Positions 1-8,287 are shown, counted from the first letter of the stretch. The stretch: 42,655 nucleotides of DNA from Bacteroidia bacterium (GCA_016788185.1 JAEUTF010000202.1:1-42655); one strand, 5' to 3'. Notes: generated from the sequence alone by a model not told the origin. Translations and numbers: made by a program.

Positions 1-1827
1 CGGATCAATCATGTGGTGATAGTGCCAAACGTTCGGATATTTTCCTCCGAGTCGCTGCAAATCGGGTCCTGTTCTCTTTGAACCCCATTGGAAGGGATGG
101 TCATACACATATTCACCGGCCTTGGAATATTCGCCGTAGCGCTCTGTTTCCGAGCGGAAGGGTCGAACCATCTGTGAGTGACAGGTATAACAGCCTTCTC
201 TCACGTAAATGTCGCGGCCCTGTAATTCGAGTGGAGTATAGGGCTTGACACTGGCAATGGTAGGCACATTGGATTGCACCAGAAAGGTGGGAACGAATTC
301 AACGATGCCGCCTATTAGTATTACAATGGTACTGAACAATAACATTTGCATCGGGCGACGCTCAATCCAGCGATGCCAATGGCCACCGTGCTCCGTTTCA
401 TTGGGATTGAGAGCAGGCGCTTCTGCCGCTTCCTCTTCATTCAAGGTGCCGGCTTTCATCGTTTTCATCAGATTATACACCATGCTGAGGGCACCCACCA
501 GGAAGAGGAAGCCACCCAGAGCACGCAATTTATACATTGGTAAAAGCTGAGTGACCGTTTCAAGGAAATTCGGGTAACGCAGCACACCATCGGCAGTGAA
601 CTCTTTCCACATCAGGCTCTGAGTGAAACCGGCCCAATACATCGGTACGGCATAAAACAAAATTCCGAGTGTGGCTATCCAGAAATGGAAAGAGGCAAGT
701 TTTTTAGAGTACAACTCGGTTTTATAGAGACGGGGAATCAGCCAGTATAAAATACCAAAGGTCAGCATGCCGTTCCATCCCAGTCCGCCCACGTGTACGT
801 GGGCAATGGTCCAGTCGGTAAAGTGGCTGATTGCGTTTACATTTTTCAGCGAAAGCATCGGTCCTTCAAAAGTGGCCATGCCGTAGGCCGTAATGGCCAC
901 CACCATGAATTTAAGCACCACATCTTCGCGAACACGATCCCATGCCCCGCGCAGCGTCAGGAGTCCATTGATCATACCGCCCCAGGATGGAGCAAGCAGC
1001 ATGATGGAAAAAACGGTACCCAGTGATTGCGCCCAATCCGGAAGGGCGGAATACAAAAGATGATGCGGTCCCGCCCAGATGTAAAGAAAGATCAACGCCC
1101 AGAAGTGGATGATCGACAGTCGGTACGAATATACGGGTCGATTGGCGGCTTTCGGCACAAAATAATACATCAGTCCGAGGTAGGGAGTGGTCAGGAAAAA
1201 GGCCACGGCATTGTGTCCGTACCACCATTGCACCAATGCATCCTGAACACCGGCATAGGCGGAATAACTTTTAAGAATGCTCACCGGAATTTCAATGGAG
1301 TTTACGATGTGCAGTACGGCAACCGTAACCACGGTGGCAATGTAAAACCAGATTGCTACGTATAAGTGGCGCTCACGTCTTTTGATGATGGTGCCAAACA
1401 TGTTGACGGCAAAAACGATCCAGACCAGAGCGATGAGGATGTCGATGGGCCACTCCAGTTCCGCATACTCCTTGCCGGTCGTGTGGCCGGTCAGCAGGGT
1501 GGCCGCTGCCAGTACAATAATGGTTTGCCAGCCCCAGAAATGCAACTTGCTCAGCAGGTCGCTGAACATCCTGGCTTTGCAGAGGCGTTGTAAGGAATAA
1601 TACAGACCCATAAAAATACCATTGCCCACAAAAGCAAAGATGATGGCGTTGGTGTGCACGGGCCTTACCCGGCCAAAACTGAAGTACTCGCCCAGGTTCA
1701 GGCCCGGGAACGGAATCTGAAGGGCTATGATCAGGCCGAGAAGCATGCCCACGATGCCCCAAACCACGGTGGCTAAGGCAAAGTTTCTTACGATGCGGTT
1801 ATCATAGCTGAATTTTTCAATCGTCAT
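1..1827 (-). CDS. ccoN: cbb3-type cytochrome c oxidase, fused subunits I and II (CcoNO), partial
   Basis: Catalytic subunit of the high-affinity cbb3 terminal oxidase in the inner membrane, reducing O2 to water. The first ~490 residues are a CcoN-type polytopic membrane protein with the haem and CuB histidines in recognisable contexts ([23 protein letters not shown]). After a linker the frame continues into a CcoO-type domain with a single TM segment and a CYTCH haem c site near residue 545, followed by the typical RPFRSE and GPDL segments. CcoN-CcoO fusion is known from Bacteroidota. The frame is still open at base 1, so the C-terminus lies outside the window. The start ATG overlaps the ccoS stop (ATGA, 1824-1827), so the two are translationally coupled. 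Genes for CcoP and later assembly factors would be expected beyond the left edge. Confidence 0.95.
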   Translation of the reverse strand, partial: MTIEKFSYDNRIVRNFALATVVWGIVGMLLGLIIALQIPFPGLNLGEYFSFGRVRPVHTNAIIFAFVGNGIFMGLYYSLQRLCKARMFSDLLSKLHFWGWQTIIVLAAATLLTGHTTGKEYAELEWPIDILIALVWIVFAVNMFGTIIKRRERHLYVAIWFYIATVVTVAVLHIVNSIEIPVSILKSYSAYAGVQDALVQWWYGHNAVAFFLTTPYLGLMYYFVPKAANRPVYSYRLSIIHFWALIFLYIWAGPHHLLYSALPDWAQSLGTVFSIMLLAPSWGGMINGLLTLRGAWDRVREDVVLKFMVVAITAYGMATFEGPMLSLKNVNAISHFTDWTIAHVHVGGLGWNGMLTFGILYWLIPRLYKTELYSKKLASFHFWIATLGILFYAVPMYWAGFTQSLMWKEFTADGVLRYPNFLETVTQLLPMYKLRALGGFLFLVGALSMVYNLMKTMKAGTLNEEEAAEAPALNPNETEHGGHWHRWIERRPMQMLLFSTIVILIGGIVEFVPTFLVQSNVPTIASVKPYTPLELQGRDIYVREGCYTCHSQMVRPFRSETERYGEYSKAGEYVYDHPFQWGSKRTGPDLQRLGGKYPNVWHYHHMIDP

Positions 1828-2027
1828 ACAGCGTCAGGATTTTTAGATTTATATTGTTCAGGTTGATTGCTTACTTCTTGATGGTTGAGTTCGTTTTCAA
1901 ACAAGACACGCACAGCCGGTGACACATCATCGTCATATTGCCCGGTTTTTACCGACCATAGAAAACCAAGGAGGAATCCGCCGGCTATCAGCAGGCTAAA
2001 TGCTATGAGAAGAAGGATGACACTCAT
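1824..2027 (-). CDS. ccoS: cbb3 oxidase maturation protein CcoS
   Basis: Small single-TM protein needed for cofactor insertion into cbb3 oxidase. It begins [12 protein letters not shown], giving one hydrophobic segment, followed by the family signature [14 protein letters not shown]. About 67 residues. A longer frame begins at 2051, but family members start with this second Met, and a predicted -7 element (2034-2041) lies between the two Mets, so the upstream Met would not be on the transcript. The predicted transcript start is about 2030, which leaves almost no leader. It lies between ccoI and ccoNO on the same strand and overlaps ccoNO by 4 nt. Confidence 0.9.
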   Translation of the reverse strand: MSVILLLIAFSLLIAGGFLLGFLWSVKTGQYDDDVSPAVRVLFENELNHQEVSNQPEQYKSKNPDAV

Positions 2028-2033
2028 GGAAGG

Positions 2034-2099
2034 CAAAACTAAATTTGACAATCATATGACAGGGTGATCTCGCTTAATTAAAATACTGACTTTTATCAT
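2034..2099 (-). promoter_or_regulatory. ccoS-ccoNO promoter with Crp/Fnr-type box
   Basis: Minus-strand -7 element TAGTTTTG at 2034-2041 fits the Bacteroidota consensus TAnnTTTG. A palindrome CTGAC-TTTT-ATCAT (2086-2099, core TGA-N6-TCA) is centred 55 bp upstream of the -7 centre, equivalent to about -62, the class I activator position. It sits in the 77-bp gap just after the ccoI stop. Alternative: a weaker -7 (TATGATTG, 2049-2056) would give a 16-nt leader but a non-canonical box distance. Confidence 0.55.
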
Positions 2100-2104
2100 C
2101 AATT

Positions 2105-4528
2105 TCATTTTTTGAATCCCAGACGGTACGCCTTCAAACTGCTGGCCAGTACGGTATAGATGACCAGGCTGCTGGTACTGATCGGCATGAGGATGGCTGC
2201 AATCACAGGGGACAGGGTGCCCTGCACCGCAAACCACAAGCCGCCGGCGTTGTAGAGCAGGGAGATGATGAAACTGATGACGATGATGCGGTGTCCCGAT
2301 TTGGCAAAGCGAATCAGGCGATGAATGCTCCCGAAATTTTTTGACAGCAGGATTCCATCACAGCCCGGTGTAAAATTGTTGATGTTCTCGGCCAGCGCAA
2401 GGCCCACGTGGCTGTGCATCAGCGCTCCGGCATCATTCAGTCCATCGCCCACCATCATGGCCTTTCTCCCCTCGTCCTGAATGCGATTCACTTCCTTCAA
2501 TTTGTCAAGGGGCTGCATGTCGAATTTCAGTCCTTCCTTCTGACCGGTGAGTGATTCGAGGTAGGGACGTTCGTGTTCGTGATCGCCGCTGATAACGGCC
2601 ACCCGGTACCCGTCGTTTTTAAGATCCTGAATCAATGGAGCGGCTTCGCTCCTGTATAGATTTCTGAATTGAAAATAGCCCAGAATTTCGCCGTTCACCT
2701 GAACCCCGACTTCGGATAGCCGGTATACGTCTTGATCCGGAATTTCATCCTGCAGAAATTTTCGGCTTCCCAGCCTGATAAAATAGGGGGTATGGTTCCC
2801 TTCTATTCCCATTCCGCTGATTTCCTTCACGTCGTATACAGAAGACCTGCTTGCCCCATCGGCCTGGAGGTGCCTGGCGAGCATCCTGCTGAGCGGGTGT
2901 GAGGAGGATTGGGCCAGACTGGCGATGGCTTGTGACAGGTCCTCGTTTAACCTGCTTCCGGTGTAGTGTACCTCAGCCTGTTCGGCGTGGGTAAGCGTCC
3001 CCGTCTTGTCAAAAAGCACAGTGTCCACATCGGCGAGCTTTTCAAGCACATGGGCGTTCTTCAGGTAAATGCCCTTTTTTCCGAGAATGCGGAGCATATT
3101 GCCAAAAGTAAAGGGTGCCGAGAGCGCCAATGCACAGGCACAGGCAATGACCAGCACCGAAGTGAAAGCCCGCATGGCTCTGGAGACATCCTGCGGATAC
3201 CAGTAGAGCAAAGCCAGTGTTGCAATGAGCAGGGTGACTACGACAAACCAACGGCTGATGTGGTTAACCATGGTCTGAAATCCGCTCTTTATTTCCGTTT
3301 TGCCGGATGATTGATTCCACAGTTGGGTAATGTAACTGTGAGATACTACTTTCTGAACCACCACCTCGGCCGGCGATCCCTGAAGGCGGCCACCGGCGTA
3401 TATACGGTCGCCTTTTTCACAGTATACCGGTCGTGATTCCCCGCTCACAAAGCTGTAATCGATCTCGGCCTGGTCACTGATCAGAATCACGTCAGCCGGG
3501 ATGATCTCCTGGTTCCGGATGAATAATCGGTCGTTGATCCGGAGATCCTGAACCGCAACGGGCTCTTCTTTTTGCCCGGTTAAACGGCTGACGGCAATCG
3601 GGAAATACGATTTATAGTCACGGTCAAAAGAAAGCCAGTCGTAGGTTTTGCTCTGGAAATTTCGCCCGATGAGCATGAAAAAAACCAGGCCCGTCATGCT
3701 GTCGAAGTAACCCGGTCCCGAATCCGTGGTGATTTCATAAATGCTGCGAAGAAACATCGCCACAATCCCCACCGCAATCGGAAAGTCAATGTTGACCACC
3801 CTTTGTCTGAAACTCAGCAGTGCGTTTCCCAGGAATTCACTGGCACTGTAAAAGAACACCGGGAGGGAAAGAAACAGGTTCAGGTAGGAAAAGGCCTTGT
3901 GAAAGTCGTTCCCGTGGTATACGCCGCCGGCAAAATATTCCGGAAAACTCAGGAGCATGATGTTGCCAAAAGCAAAACCGGCCACACCGATTTTGTAGAT
4001 GCGGCTTCGGTTTTGAGTTTTTTTGGTTTTTTGCTCCAGTTCATTCAGATTGAGTTCGGGAGCATAACCGATTTCATGGAGTTTCTCCACCACCTTCCTC
4101 AAACTGGTCCTTGACGGATCATAGACCAGCTGAATTTCCTTTTGTATGAAATGGGTCTGGGAACGGAGTATACCGCCATCAAGGCGATTCAGGTGTTCGA
4201 GCAGCCAGATGCAGCTGCTGCAATGCATGGAGGGAATGTGAAAACGGAGGTGCACACTGTCTGCATCCCTGAAACGAATCAGCCGGTTGGCGATCTCCTG
4301 ATTGTCAAGAAAGGCATAACGTTCTCCTAAAACAGGGTTTTGCTGGGTTTGCCCCGGACTATCCTGTAACTGGTAATAATTGCACAGATTATTTTCTGAA
4401 AGTACTTCGTAAACCAGTTTGCAGCCCGGGCAGCAAAAATTTTTCTGATCGAATGAAACGGCCTCTTCTTTGCAATTTTCACCGCAATGATAACATTGGG
4501 TTTGTGTCTGGAGGATTGCTTTCGACAT
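2105..4528 (-). CDS. ccoI: Copper-transporting P1B-type ATPase CcoI/FixI-like
   Basis: Membrane P-type ATPase that in this context supplies copper for cbb3 oxidase assembly. The N-terminus has a cysteine-rich zinc-binding-like module (C12, C15, C19, C32, C33, C36), then an HMA metal-binding domain with MHCSSC (C103, C106). Further on are an actuator SGES (362-365), the phosphorylation site DKTGTLT with D507, and a hinge GDGLND. The TM metal site reads IACACALAL (C463-A464-C465), so the usual proline of the CPC motif is alanine; I checked this at the DNA level (3136-3153). At 807 residues it matches Bacteroidota CcoI-type ATPases. The gene lies upstream of ccoS-ccoNO and has its own promoter with two Crp/Fnr-type boxes. 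Confidence 0.92.
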   Translation of the reverse strand: MSKAILQTQTQCYHCGENCKEEAVSFDQKNFCCPGCKLVYEVLSENNLCNYYQLQDSPGQTQQNPVLGERYAFLDNQEIANRLIRFRDADSVHLRFHIPSMHCSSCIWLLEHLNRLDGGILRSQTHFIQKEIQLVYDPSRTSLRKVVEKLHEIGYAPELNLNELEQKTKKTQNRSRIYKIGVAGFAFGNIMLLSFPEYFAGGVYHGNDFHKAFSYLNLFLSLPVFFYSASEFLGNALLSFRQRVVNIDFPIAVGIVAMFLRSIYEITTDSGPGYFDSMTGLVFFMLIGRNFQSKTYDWLSFDRDYKSYFPIAVSRLTGQKEEPVAVQDLRINDRLFIRNQEIIPADVILISDQAEIDYSFVSGESRPVYCEKGDRIYAGGRLQGSPAEVVVQKVVSHSYITQLWNQSSGKTEIKSGFQTMVNHISRWFVVVTLLIATLALLYWYPQDVSRAMRAFTSVLVIACACALALSAPFTFGNMLRILGKKGIYLKNAHVLEKLADVDTVLFDKTGTLTHAEQAEVHYTGSRLNEDLSQAIASLAQSSSHPLSRMLARHLQADGASRSSVYDVKEISGMGIEGNHTPYFIRLGSRKFLQDEIPDQDVYRLSEVGVQVNGEILGYFQFRNLYRSEAAPLIQDLKNDGYRVAVISGDHEHERPYLESLTGQKEGLKFDMQPLDKLKEVNRIQDEGRKAMMVGDGLNDAGALMHSHVGLALAENINNFTPGCDGILLSKNFGSIHRLIRFAKSGHRIIVISFIISLLYNAGGLWFAVQGTLSPVIAAILMPISTSSLVIYTVLASSLKAYRLGFKK

Positions 4529-4545
4529 ATTTAATTGCTGAATGG

Positions 4546-4611
4546 CAAGATTACGAGCCGGAAGATATCTGAATTATGACATGGGTCATCAGAACCCTTG
4601 ATGCTTGTCAA
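4546..4611 (-). promoter_or_regulatory. ccoI promoter with tandem Crp/Fnr-type boxes
   Basis: Minus-strand -7 element TAATCTTG (4546-4553) matches TAnnTTTG at 7 of 8 positions. Box 1, ATGAC-ATGG-GTCAT (4576-4589), is a perfect outer palindrome centred 33 bp upstream of the -7 centre (about -41, class II). Box 2, TTGAT-GCTT-GTCAA (4598-4611), is close to a textbook FNR/DNR site and is centred 55 bp upstream (about -62, class I). The two boxes are 22 bp apart, two helical turns, so both face the same side of the DNA. Confidence 0.6.
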
Positions 4612-4634
4612 AATGGAGTCAATCAGTCGCCTGT

Positions 4635-4678
4635 TTGATGCAAGTCATAGTTATGGAACCCGATTGCGTTCATTTTTG
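4635..4678 (+). promoter_or_regulatory. Divergent Crp/Fnr-type promoter of unknown target
   Basis: Palindrome TTGAT-GCAA-GTCAT (4635-4648) is followed on the plus strand by CATTTTTG (4671-4678), a 7 of 8 match to TAnnTTTG. The centre-to-centre distance is 33 bp, identical to the proximal ccoI box and the 5185-gene box. A transcript would start near 4682 and run rightward through the hairpin at 4744-4768. No recognisable gene follows before 5155, so it may be an sRNA, a small peptide mRNA or a long leader for the 5185 gene. Confidence 0.4.
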
Positions 4679-5070
4679 CTGCATGCGTGTGAAACCTACT
4701 GTTCTGATAACTCTCGGTCATCTTTATGGGTACCCTGCTTAGTGCCTTGTTCCGTAAAGGTACAAGGCGACCTCCATCGAACTTATTCATTCAAATCTAT
4801 CAAAAAATCGAATAGTGCCTGGCAGTTTGAGAGACACATAAACAGAAAAACACCTGCTGATGGAGACAGATCCGATCATGAATCATCCCCTGATATCCCC
4901 AATGGGCTGTACAATGAGGGAAAAAAGTGAAAAACTGATTCGGCAGACTGAAATGGGGAGAAGATGAAATTAAATTGCTGATAAACAGGGTGCTGCACGT
5001 GAAAGGATAGAAAAGAAGGATGAGGAGATCTTACCCGGGCATATGAAAAATTTGCCATTTGGAATCGCAA

Positions 5071-5128
5071 CTGATATTTATCATTTGGAACCTAAAAACC
5101 AAGAAGCACTTTTGCAGGTTATAACCTG
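5071..5128 (+). promoter_or_regulatory. Promoter of the 5185 gene: Crp/Fnr-type box plus palindrome at the start site
   Basis: Box CTGAT-ATTT-ATCAT (5071-5084) is centred 33 bp upstream of the -7-like element CACTTTTG (5107-5114). A TTTG at 5084-5087 gives a possible -33 element with a 19-bp spacer. Immediately downstream, over the predicted start site, lies the perfect 14-bp palindrome CAGGTTATAACCTG (5115-5128), a candidate repressor operator or 5' hairpin. Confidence 0.5.
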
Positions 5129-5184
5129 AAAGACGAATAACAACCAACGTAATTATGTACGGTCGATTTAACCAGAACACAAAG

Positions 5185-5592
5185 ATGAAACTCGAAATAA
5201 GGGATGACAGGAGATTATTTGAAATTCAGGAAGATTTCAATGTTCTATTTCCATTTTTAAAAATTGAATTTTTTAAGGCTCCGCACAGAATAGGGGAGGG
5301 GTCTGCTAAAATTCTGATTTATGAAAATAGCCGCTATGTTCGCGATTGCCGGGTAAAGCACCAGGATGGCGATTTAGTGATTTCTGAAAAAATGACCGTG
5401 AACGAGTTGGAAGAATCATTCCTGCGTGAATTCGGATTATCGGCCCAGGTATTCAGGAAATCCGGAAACGTCTGGCTGGAAACCTCAGCCACCGATAACT
5501 GGACACTCCGGCAGCAAAACAGTGAAGGTGCGGAATTATCGACCCAGATCCGTGACAAGCGTGAAAATGCGGATGATACCGACATGTATTGA
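5185..5592 (+). CDS. Conserved-looking hypothetical protein of the respiration locus
   Basis: I do not recognise a domain. The protein is about 135 residues from the second Met (MKLEIRDDRRLFEIQEDFN); an ATG at 5155 would add ten residues of less regular composition. It is soluble and charged, with no signal peptide or TM segment. The first ~100 residues look like an alpha/beta fold and the last ~25 are polar and likely disordered. It sits alone between two promoter-rich gaps and ends at a bidirectional terminator facing the regulator gene. A Crp/Fnr-type box at class II distance precedes it, so I infer that it is expressed with the cbb3 genes. Codon use resembles the neighbours. Function unknown. 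Confidence 0.75.
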   Translation: MKLEIRDDRRLFEIQEDFNVLFPFLKIEFFKAPHRIGEGSAKILIYENSRYVRDCRVKHQDGDLVISEKMTVNELEESFLREFGLSAQVFRKSGNVWLETSATDNWTLRQQNSEGAELSTQIRDKRENADDTDMY

Positions 5593-5612
5593 CCGGAAGC
5601 GTATACAGAAGT

Positions 5613-5649
5613 AAAAAAAGCGGAGCACCCGAAAGAGGCTCCGCTTTTT
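5613..5649. terminator. Bidirectional intrinsic terminator
   Basis: Perfect 7-bp stem GCGGAGC (5620-5626) and GCTCCGC (5638-5644), flanked by an A-run (5613-5619) and a T-run (5645-5649). It separates the convergent 5185 gene and the receiver-Crp/Fnr regulator. Confidence 0.9.
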
Positions 5650-5666
5650 CATTCACGTTCGTAGGA

Positions 5667-6728
5667 TTAACCTTTCAGGCTCCTGAGTTTCTTTTCATCG
5701 AGTAATCGGATCTTACCGTCTTTTATCTCGATCAGCTTTTCTTCTTTAAAGTCGCTCAGCGTTCGTATCAGCGATTCGGTGGCGGTTCCGACGATGTTGG
5801 CAAGGTCATCGCGGGCAATGGCCATTGAAAACTGTTCTCCCTCTTTATGCTGGTATTTTTCCTGTAAGAGTAAAAGGGCTTCCGCCGTTCTTTTCCGGAC
5901 GGAACTGTAGGCCAGGTCGAGCAGGCGCTCCTGTTTGTCAATGACCCCCTTGGTCAGAATTTTAATGAAGTTGCGTGTCACGGATACATTGCCGAAAACC
6001 ATGTTCTGAAACTCTTCTTTGGGAATGAACGTGATTTCGGAATCCTCGAGCGCTTCCGCCGATTCGTTGTAAGGATTCTCCTCCAGCAAAGCTGTATATC
6101 CAAAAAAATCACCCTCTTTCAGAAGGTCGGTGATCAGTTCTTTTCCGTATTCGTGCGTTTTGAAAATCTTGATTTTGCCTTTGTTGATATAATACAATCC
6201 ATTGGGGTAATTTCCTTCCAGGTAAACCGATTCCTTTTTGCGGTAGTGATTCACTTTCTTTCCTTCGAGGAATCTTTTGAGGGCATTCACCCCGGCTACA
6301 TCACTGATGAAATTACCAAGGCCGTCAATGTCCTTTTCATATTCCTTTTTAAGGATATCAGCCTTCCGGATACGGCTCTCCACCGCATTCAGCAATTCAC
6401 TTTTATCAAAGGGCTTGGTGATGTAGTCGTCGGCTCCCATGTCCATGCCGCGTCGCATGTCGCTCCTTTCGGCTTTGGCTGTCAGAAAAATAAAGGGGAC
6501 GGAGGCCAGTTGCGGGTCCTTGCCCAGCAAGTGCAACACGCCGTATCCGTCGAGGCCCGGCATCATGATGTCACAAATAATCAGATCAGGCTGCTCTTTC
6601 TTGGCCATTTCCACCCCTTCCTTTCCGTCAGGCGCCGTAACGACTTTGAAATTGGCTAACTCAAGAATTTCAGCGGTATTTTCCCTGACATCTTCGTTGT
6701 CTTCTATCAGTAGGATTTTCTTATTCAT
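5667..6728 (-). CDS. Response regulator: receiver domain fused to a Crp/Fnr-type DNA-binding module
   Basis: Residues 1-120 form a CheY-like receiver with acidic pocket EDNED, phospho-acceptor D53 (ICDIMMPG) and K105 (TKPF). Residues ~145-265 form a cNMP-binding-type beta-roll, and ~270-353 a Crp-type winged helix with recognition helix TESLIRTL. The E and R of that helix match the pair that reads the TGA half-site in Crp/Fnr proteins. The beta-roll lacks the Arg-Ser of the cAMP phosphate pocket (NESAEA instead), and apart from one Cys in the receiver domain (C52) there are no cysteines, so direct cAMP or [4Fe-4S] sensing is unlikely. Activation is presumably by phosphorylation. The start overlaps the kinase stop (ATGA, 6725-6728). 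It is the obvious candidate to bind the TGA-N6-TCA boxes nearby. Confidence 0.92.
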   Translation of the reverse strand: MNKKILLIEDNEDVRENTAEILELANFKVVTAPDGKEGVEMAKKEQPDLIICDIMMPGLDGYGVLHLLGKDPQLASVPFIFLTAKAERSDMRRGMDMGADDYITKPFDKSELLNAVESRIRKADILKKEYEKDIDGLGNFISDVAGVNALKRFLEGKKVNHYRKKESVYLEGNYPNGLYYINKGKIKIFKTHEYGKELITDLLKEGDFFGYTALLEENPYNESAEALEDSEITFIPKEEFQNMVFGNVSVTRNFIKILTKGVIDKQERLLDLAYSSVRKRTAEALLLLQEKYQHKEGEQFSMAIARDDLANIVGTATESLIRTLSDFKEEKLIEIKDGKIRLLDEKKLRSLKG

Positions 6729-7975
6729 GTTGATGGTTTTGCTTGGTTGGGGAAAGTGATTTTTATGGTGGTACCCTTGTCGATTTCACTGTGGAGCATG
6801 ATATGTCCCTTCATCAGGTCTACATAATTTCCGACAATGTGTAAGCCCAGTCCGGTGCCCTGAATATTGAAGGCATTCTTCCCACGGTAGAAGCGTTCAA
6901 ACAAATGCTTCTGGTCCTCATCACTGATTCCGATACCCTGGTCTTCCACTTCCAGGCTGATCGTGAAAGCATCAACCCTGGTTCTTACCTGAATGGTTTT
7001 ATGTTCAGCGGTGAATTTAATGGCATTGCTGATCAGGTTGATCAGGATGTTTTTCAAAAGCTTGCTGTCGAGGTAAATGCTGTTGTTTCCCTTGTGTTCA
7101 TAGGCAATTACCTGACCGGCCTTTGCCGTTAAATGAAAATCGCTTACCACTTCATTGGCCAATGCCGGCAATTCAAACGTTCGGTATTCGGCATGTACCT
7201 TTCCTTCCTCCAGTTTGCTGATGGAGAGGAAGTCGCTTAAAATGTCATTCAGGTTGTTGACGGCTGACTTTATCCGGTTGATGTGTTTGATTCTCTTTTC
7301 ATTGCTTGAACTGTCAACATACTCCGAGATCAGACTGGCGGAGGAAAGAATCGTAGTCAGAGGCGTTCTGAATTCATGGGAGGCCATTGAAATGAATCTT
7401 GATTTTAAATCATTCAGATCTTTGGCCTTTTCGAGTGCCAGGCTGAGTTCGTTCCTTGATCGTTCGAGTTCCCGAATGGCTTCCTGCAATACCTTGGTAC
7501 GGGCAGATACCTTCTTTTCAAGCTCCTCGTTGGTGGCAATCAGGGCGGCCGCTACCCGCTCAAGTTCCTTTTGCTTGTCCTGTACCGCCAGTTCAATTTG
7601 TTTCCGGAAGGTGATGTCTATGATAAAAGCTATGATGAGCCTTTCCTTCTTTACTTCAATCGGACTGAGGCTGATTTCAACCGGCATAAGATCGCCGGTT
7701 TTTTTACGGGCATACAAATCCAGTCCAACCCCCATGGGCCTGGAATGTGCGTGCTGATGATAGTTTTCGCGGTAGTGGTGGTGCTTGCCCCGGATACTGT
7801 CCGGAATCAGGTCTTCGATAACAAGTTGCTGCAATTCTTCGCTGGTGTAACCCAGCATACCGGCGGCAGCATGATTGGCCAGCCGGATACTACCTTTTGT
7901 ATCAGCAACGATGATCCCCTCAGTGGCATGATTAAATAAGGTATCAATTAATTCAAACTTGTCAATACTGTCCAT
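6725..7975 (-). CDS. Soluble PAS-domain sensor histidine kinase
   Basis: 416 residues with no TM segment or signal peptide, hence cytoplasmic. A PAS domain spans ~10-125, then a coiled-coil linker (~125-190), a HisKA domain with MASHEFRTP (H200 as phospho-acceptor), and a HATPase with NLISNAIKF, DQGIGI and GTGLGLHI. In the PAS domain, R62-G-K-H65 aligns by eye with the R-x-x-H that carries the proximal haem His in FixL. The distal-pocket Arg of FixL is not conserved: GVGLDL stands where FixL has GIGR. The PAS could bind haem or another ligand; non-haem PAS domains can also carry this His. It overlaps its response regulator by 4 nt, forming a cognate pair. Confidence 0.92.
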   Translation of the reverse strand: MDSIDKFELIDTLFNHATEGIIVADTKGSIRLANHAAAGMLGYTSEELQQLVIEDLIPDSIRGKHHHYRENYHQHAHSRPMGVGLDLYARKKTGDLMPVEISLSPIEVKKERLIIAFIIDITFRKQIELAVQDKQKELERVAAALIATNEELEKKVSARTKVLQEAIRELERSRNELSLALEKAKDLNDLKSRFISMASHEFRTPLTTILSSASLISEYVDSSSNEKRIKHINRIKSAVNNLNDILSDFLSISKLEEGKVHAEYRTFELPALANEVVSDFHLTAKAGQVIAYEHKGNNSIYLDSKLLKNILINLISNAIKFTAEHKTIQVRTRVDAFTISLEVEDQGIGISDEDQKHLFERFYRGKNAFNIQGTGLGLHIVGNYVDLMKGHIMLHSEIDKGTTIKITFPNQAKPST

Positions 7976-8067
7976 AACAGATGCGGTACGCTTCCCCCGT
8001 AATAAAAATAGTTAAATCCATGCGATCACAAAATTCCACACCGGAAACCTGTCTGAAACAGGCCTGC

Positions 8068-8262
8068 TCAGGCATCGTGTGACTTACGCAGGGTGTTGAT
8101 ACCTAGTAAACTATAAAGGGGGCAAATGCCGATGATTCCGGTTACGAAAGGGATCAGGCCAAGCAGGGCCCAGGCACTGTTTTGGTAGACAAAGAACATC
8201 GCAATGGCGACGCCCAGAAACATTCTGAGTACACGGTCGTTCATTCCCATATTGGTTTTCAT
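8068..8262 (-). CDS. DUF2892 (YgaP-like) small membrane protein
   Basis: About 64 residues. It starts MKTNMGMNDRVLRM, matching the DUF2892 N-terminus, then has two TM segments and the signature CPLYSLLGINT. Members are inner-membrane proteins, sometimes fused to rhodanese domains; the molecular role is not settled. An upstream Met at 8286 is excluded because the predicted -7 element (8288-8295) places the transcript start near 8284. A 5-bp stem (8048-8062) follows the stop and may be a weak terminator before the kinase gene. It has a Crp/Fnr-type box at class I distance, so it probably belongs to the low-oxygen set. Confidence 0.85.
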   Translation of the reverse strand: MKTNMGMNDRVLRMFLGVAIAMFFVYQNSAWALLGLIPFVTGIIGICPLYSLLGINTLRKSHDA

Positions 8263-8287
8263 AGCTGATTTGTTTTGAATGATCATT

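Larger units (their letters stand above)
4529..5184. other. Long intergenic regulatory region between ccoI and the 5185 gene
   Basis: About 650 bp without a convincing protein gene. It holds four TGA-N6-TCA palindromes (4576, 4598, 4635, 5071), three predicted promoters and an imperfect hairpin (GCCTTGT 4744-4750 with ACAAGGC 4762-4768, inner CC-GTAAA-GG). Near the right end are a direct repeat CATTTGGAA (5056-5064 and 5082-5090) and a perfect palindrome at 5115-5128. The 110-codon open frame at 4598-4930 looks non-coding: its composition is unlike the neighbours and its start lies inside box 2. A 29-codon frame at 4726-4815 is possible but unsupported. Confidence 0.6.

Noticed and set aside
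4598-4930. 110-codon open frame between ccoI and the 5185 gene
   Set aside because: Its start lies inside a Crp/Fnr-type box, the composition is serine/cysteine-rich and unlike the neighbours, and no domain or RBS supports it.
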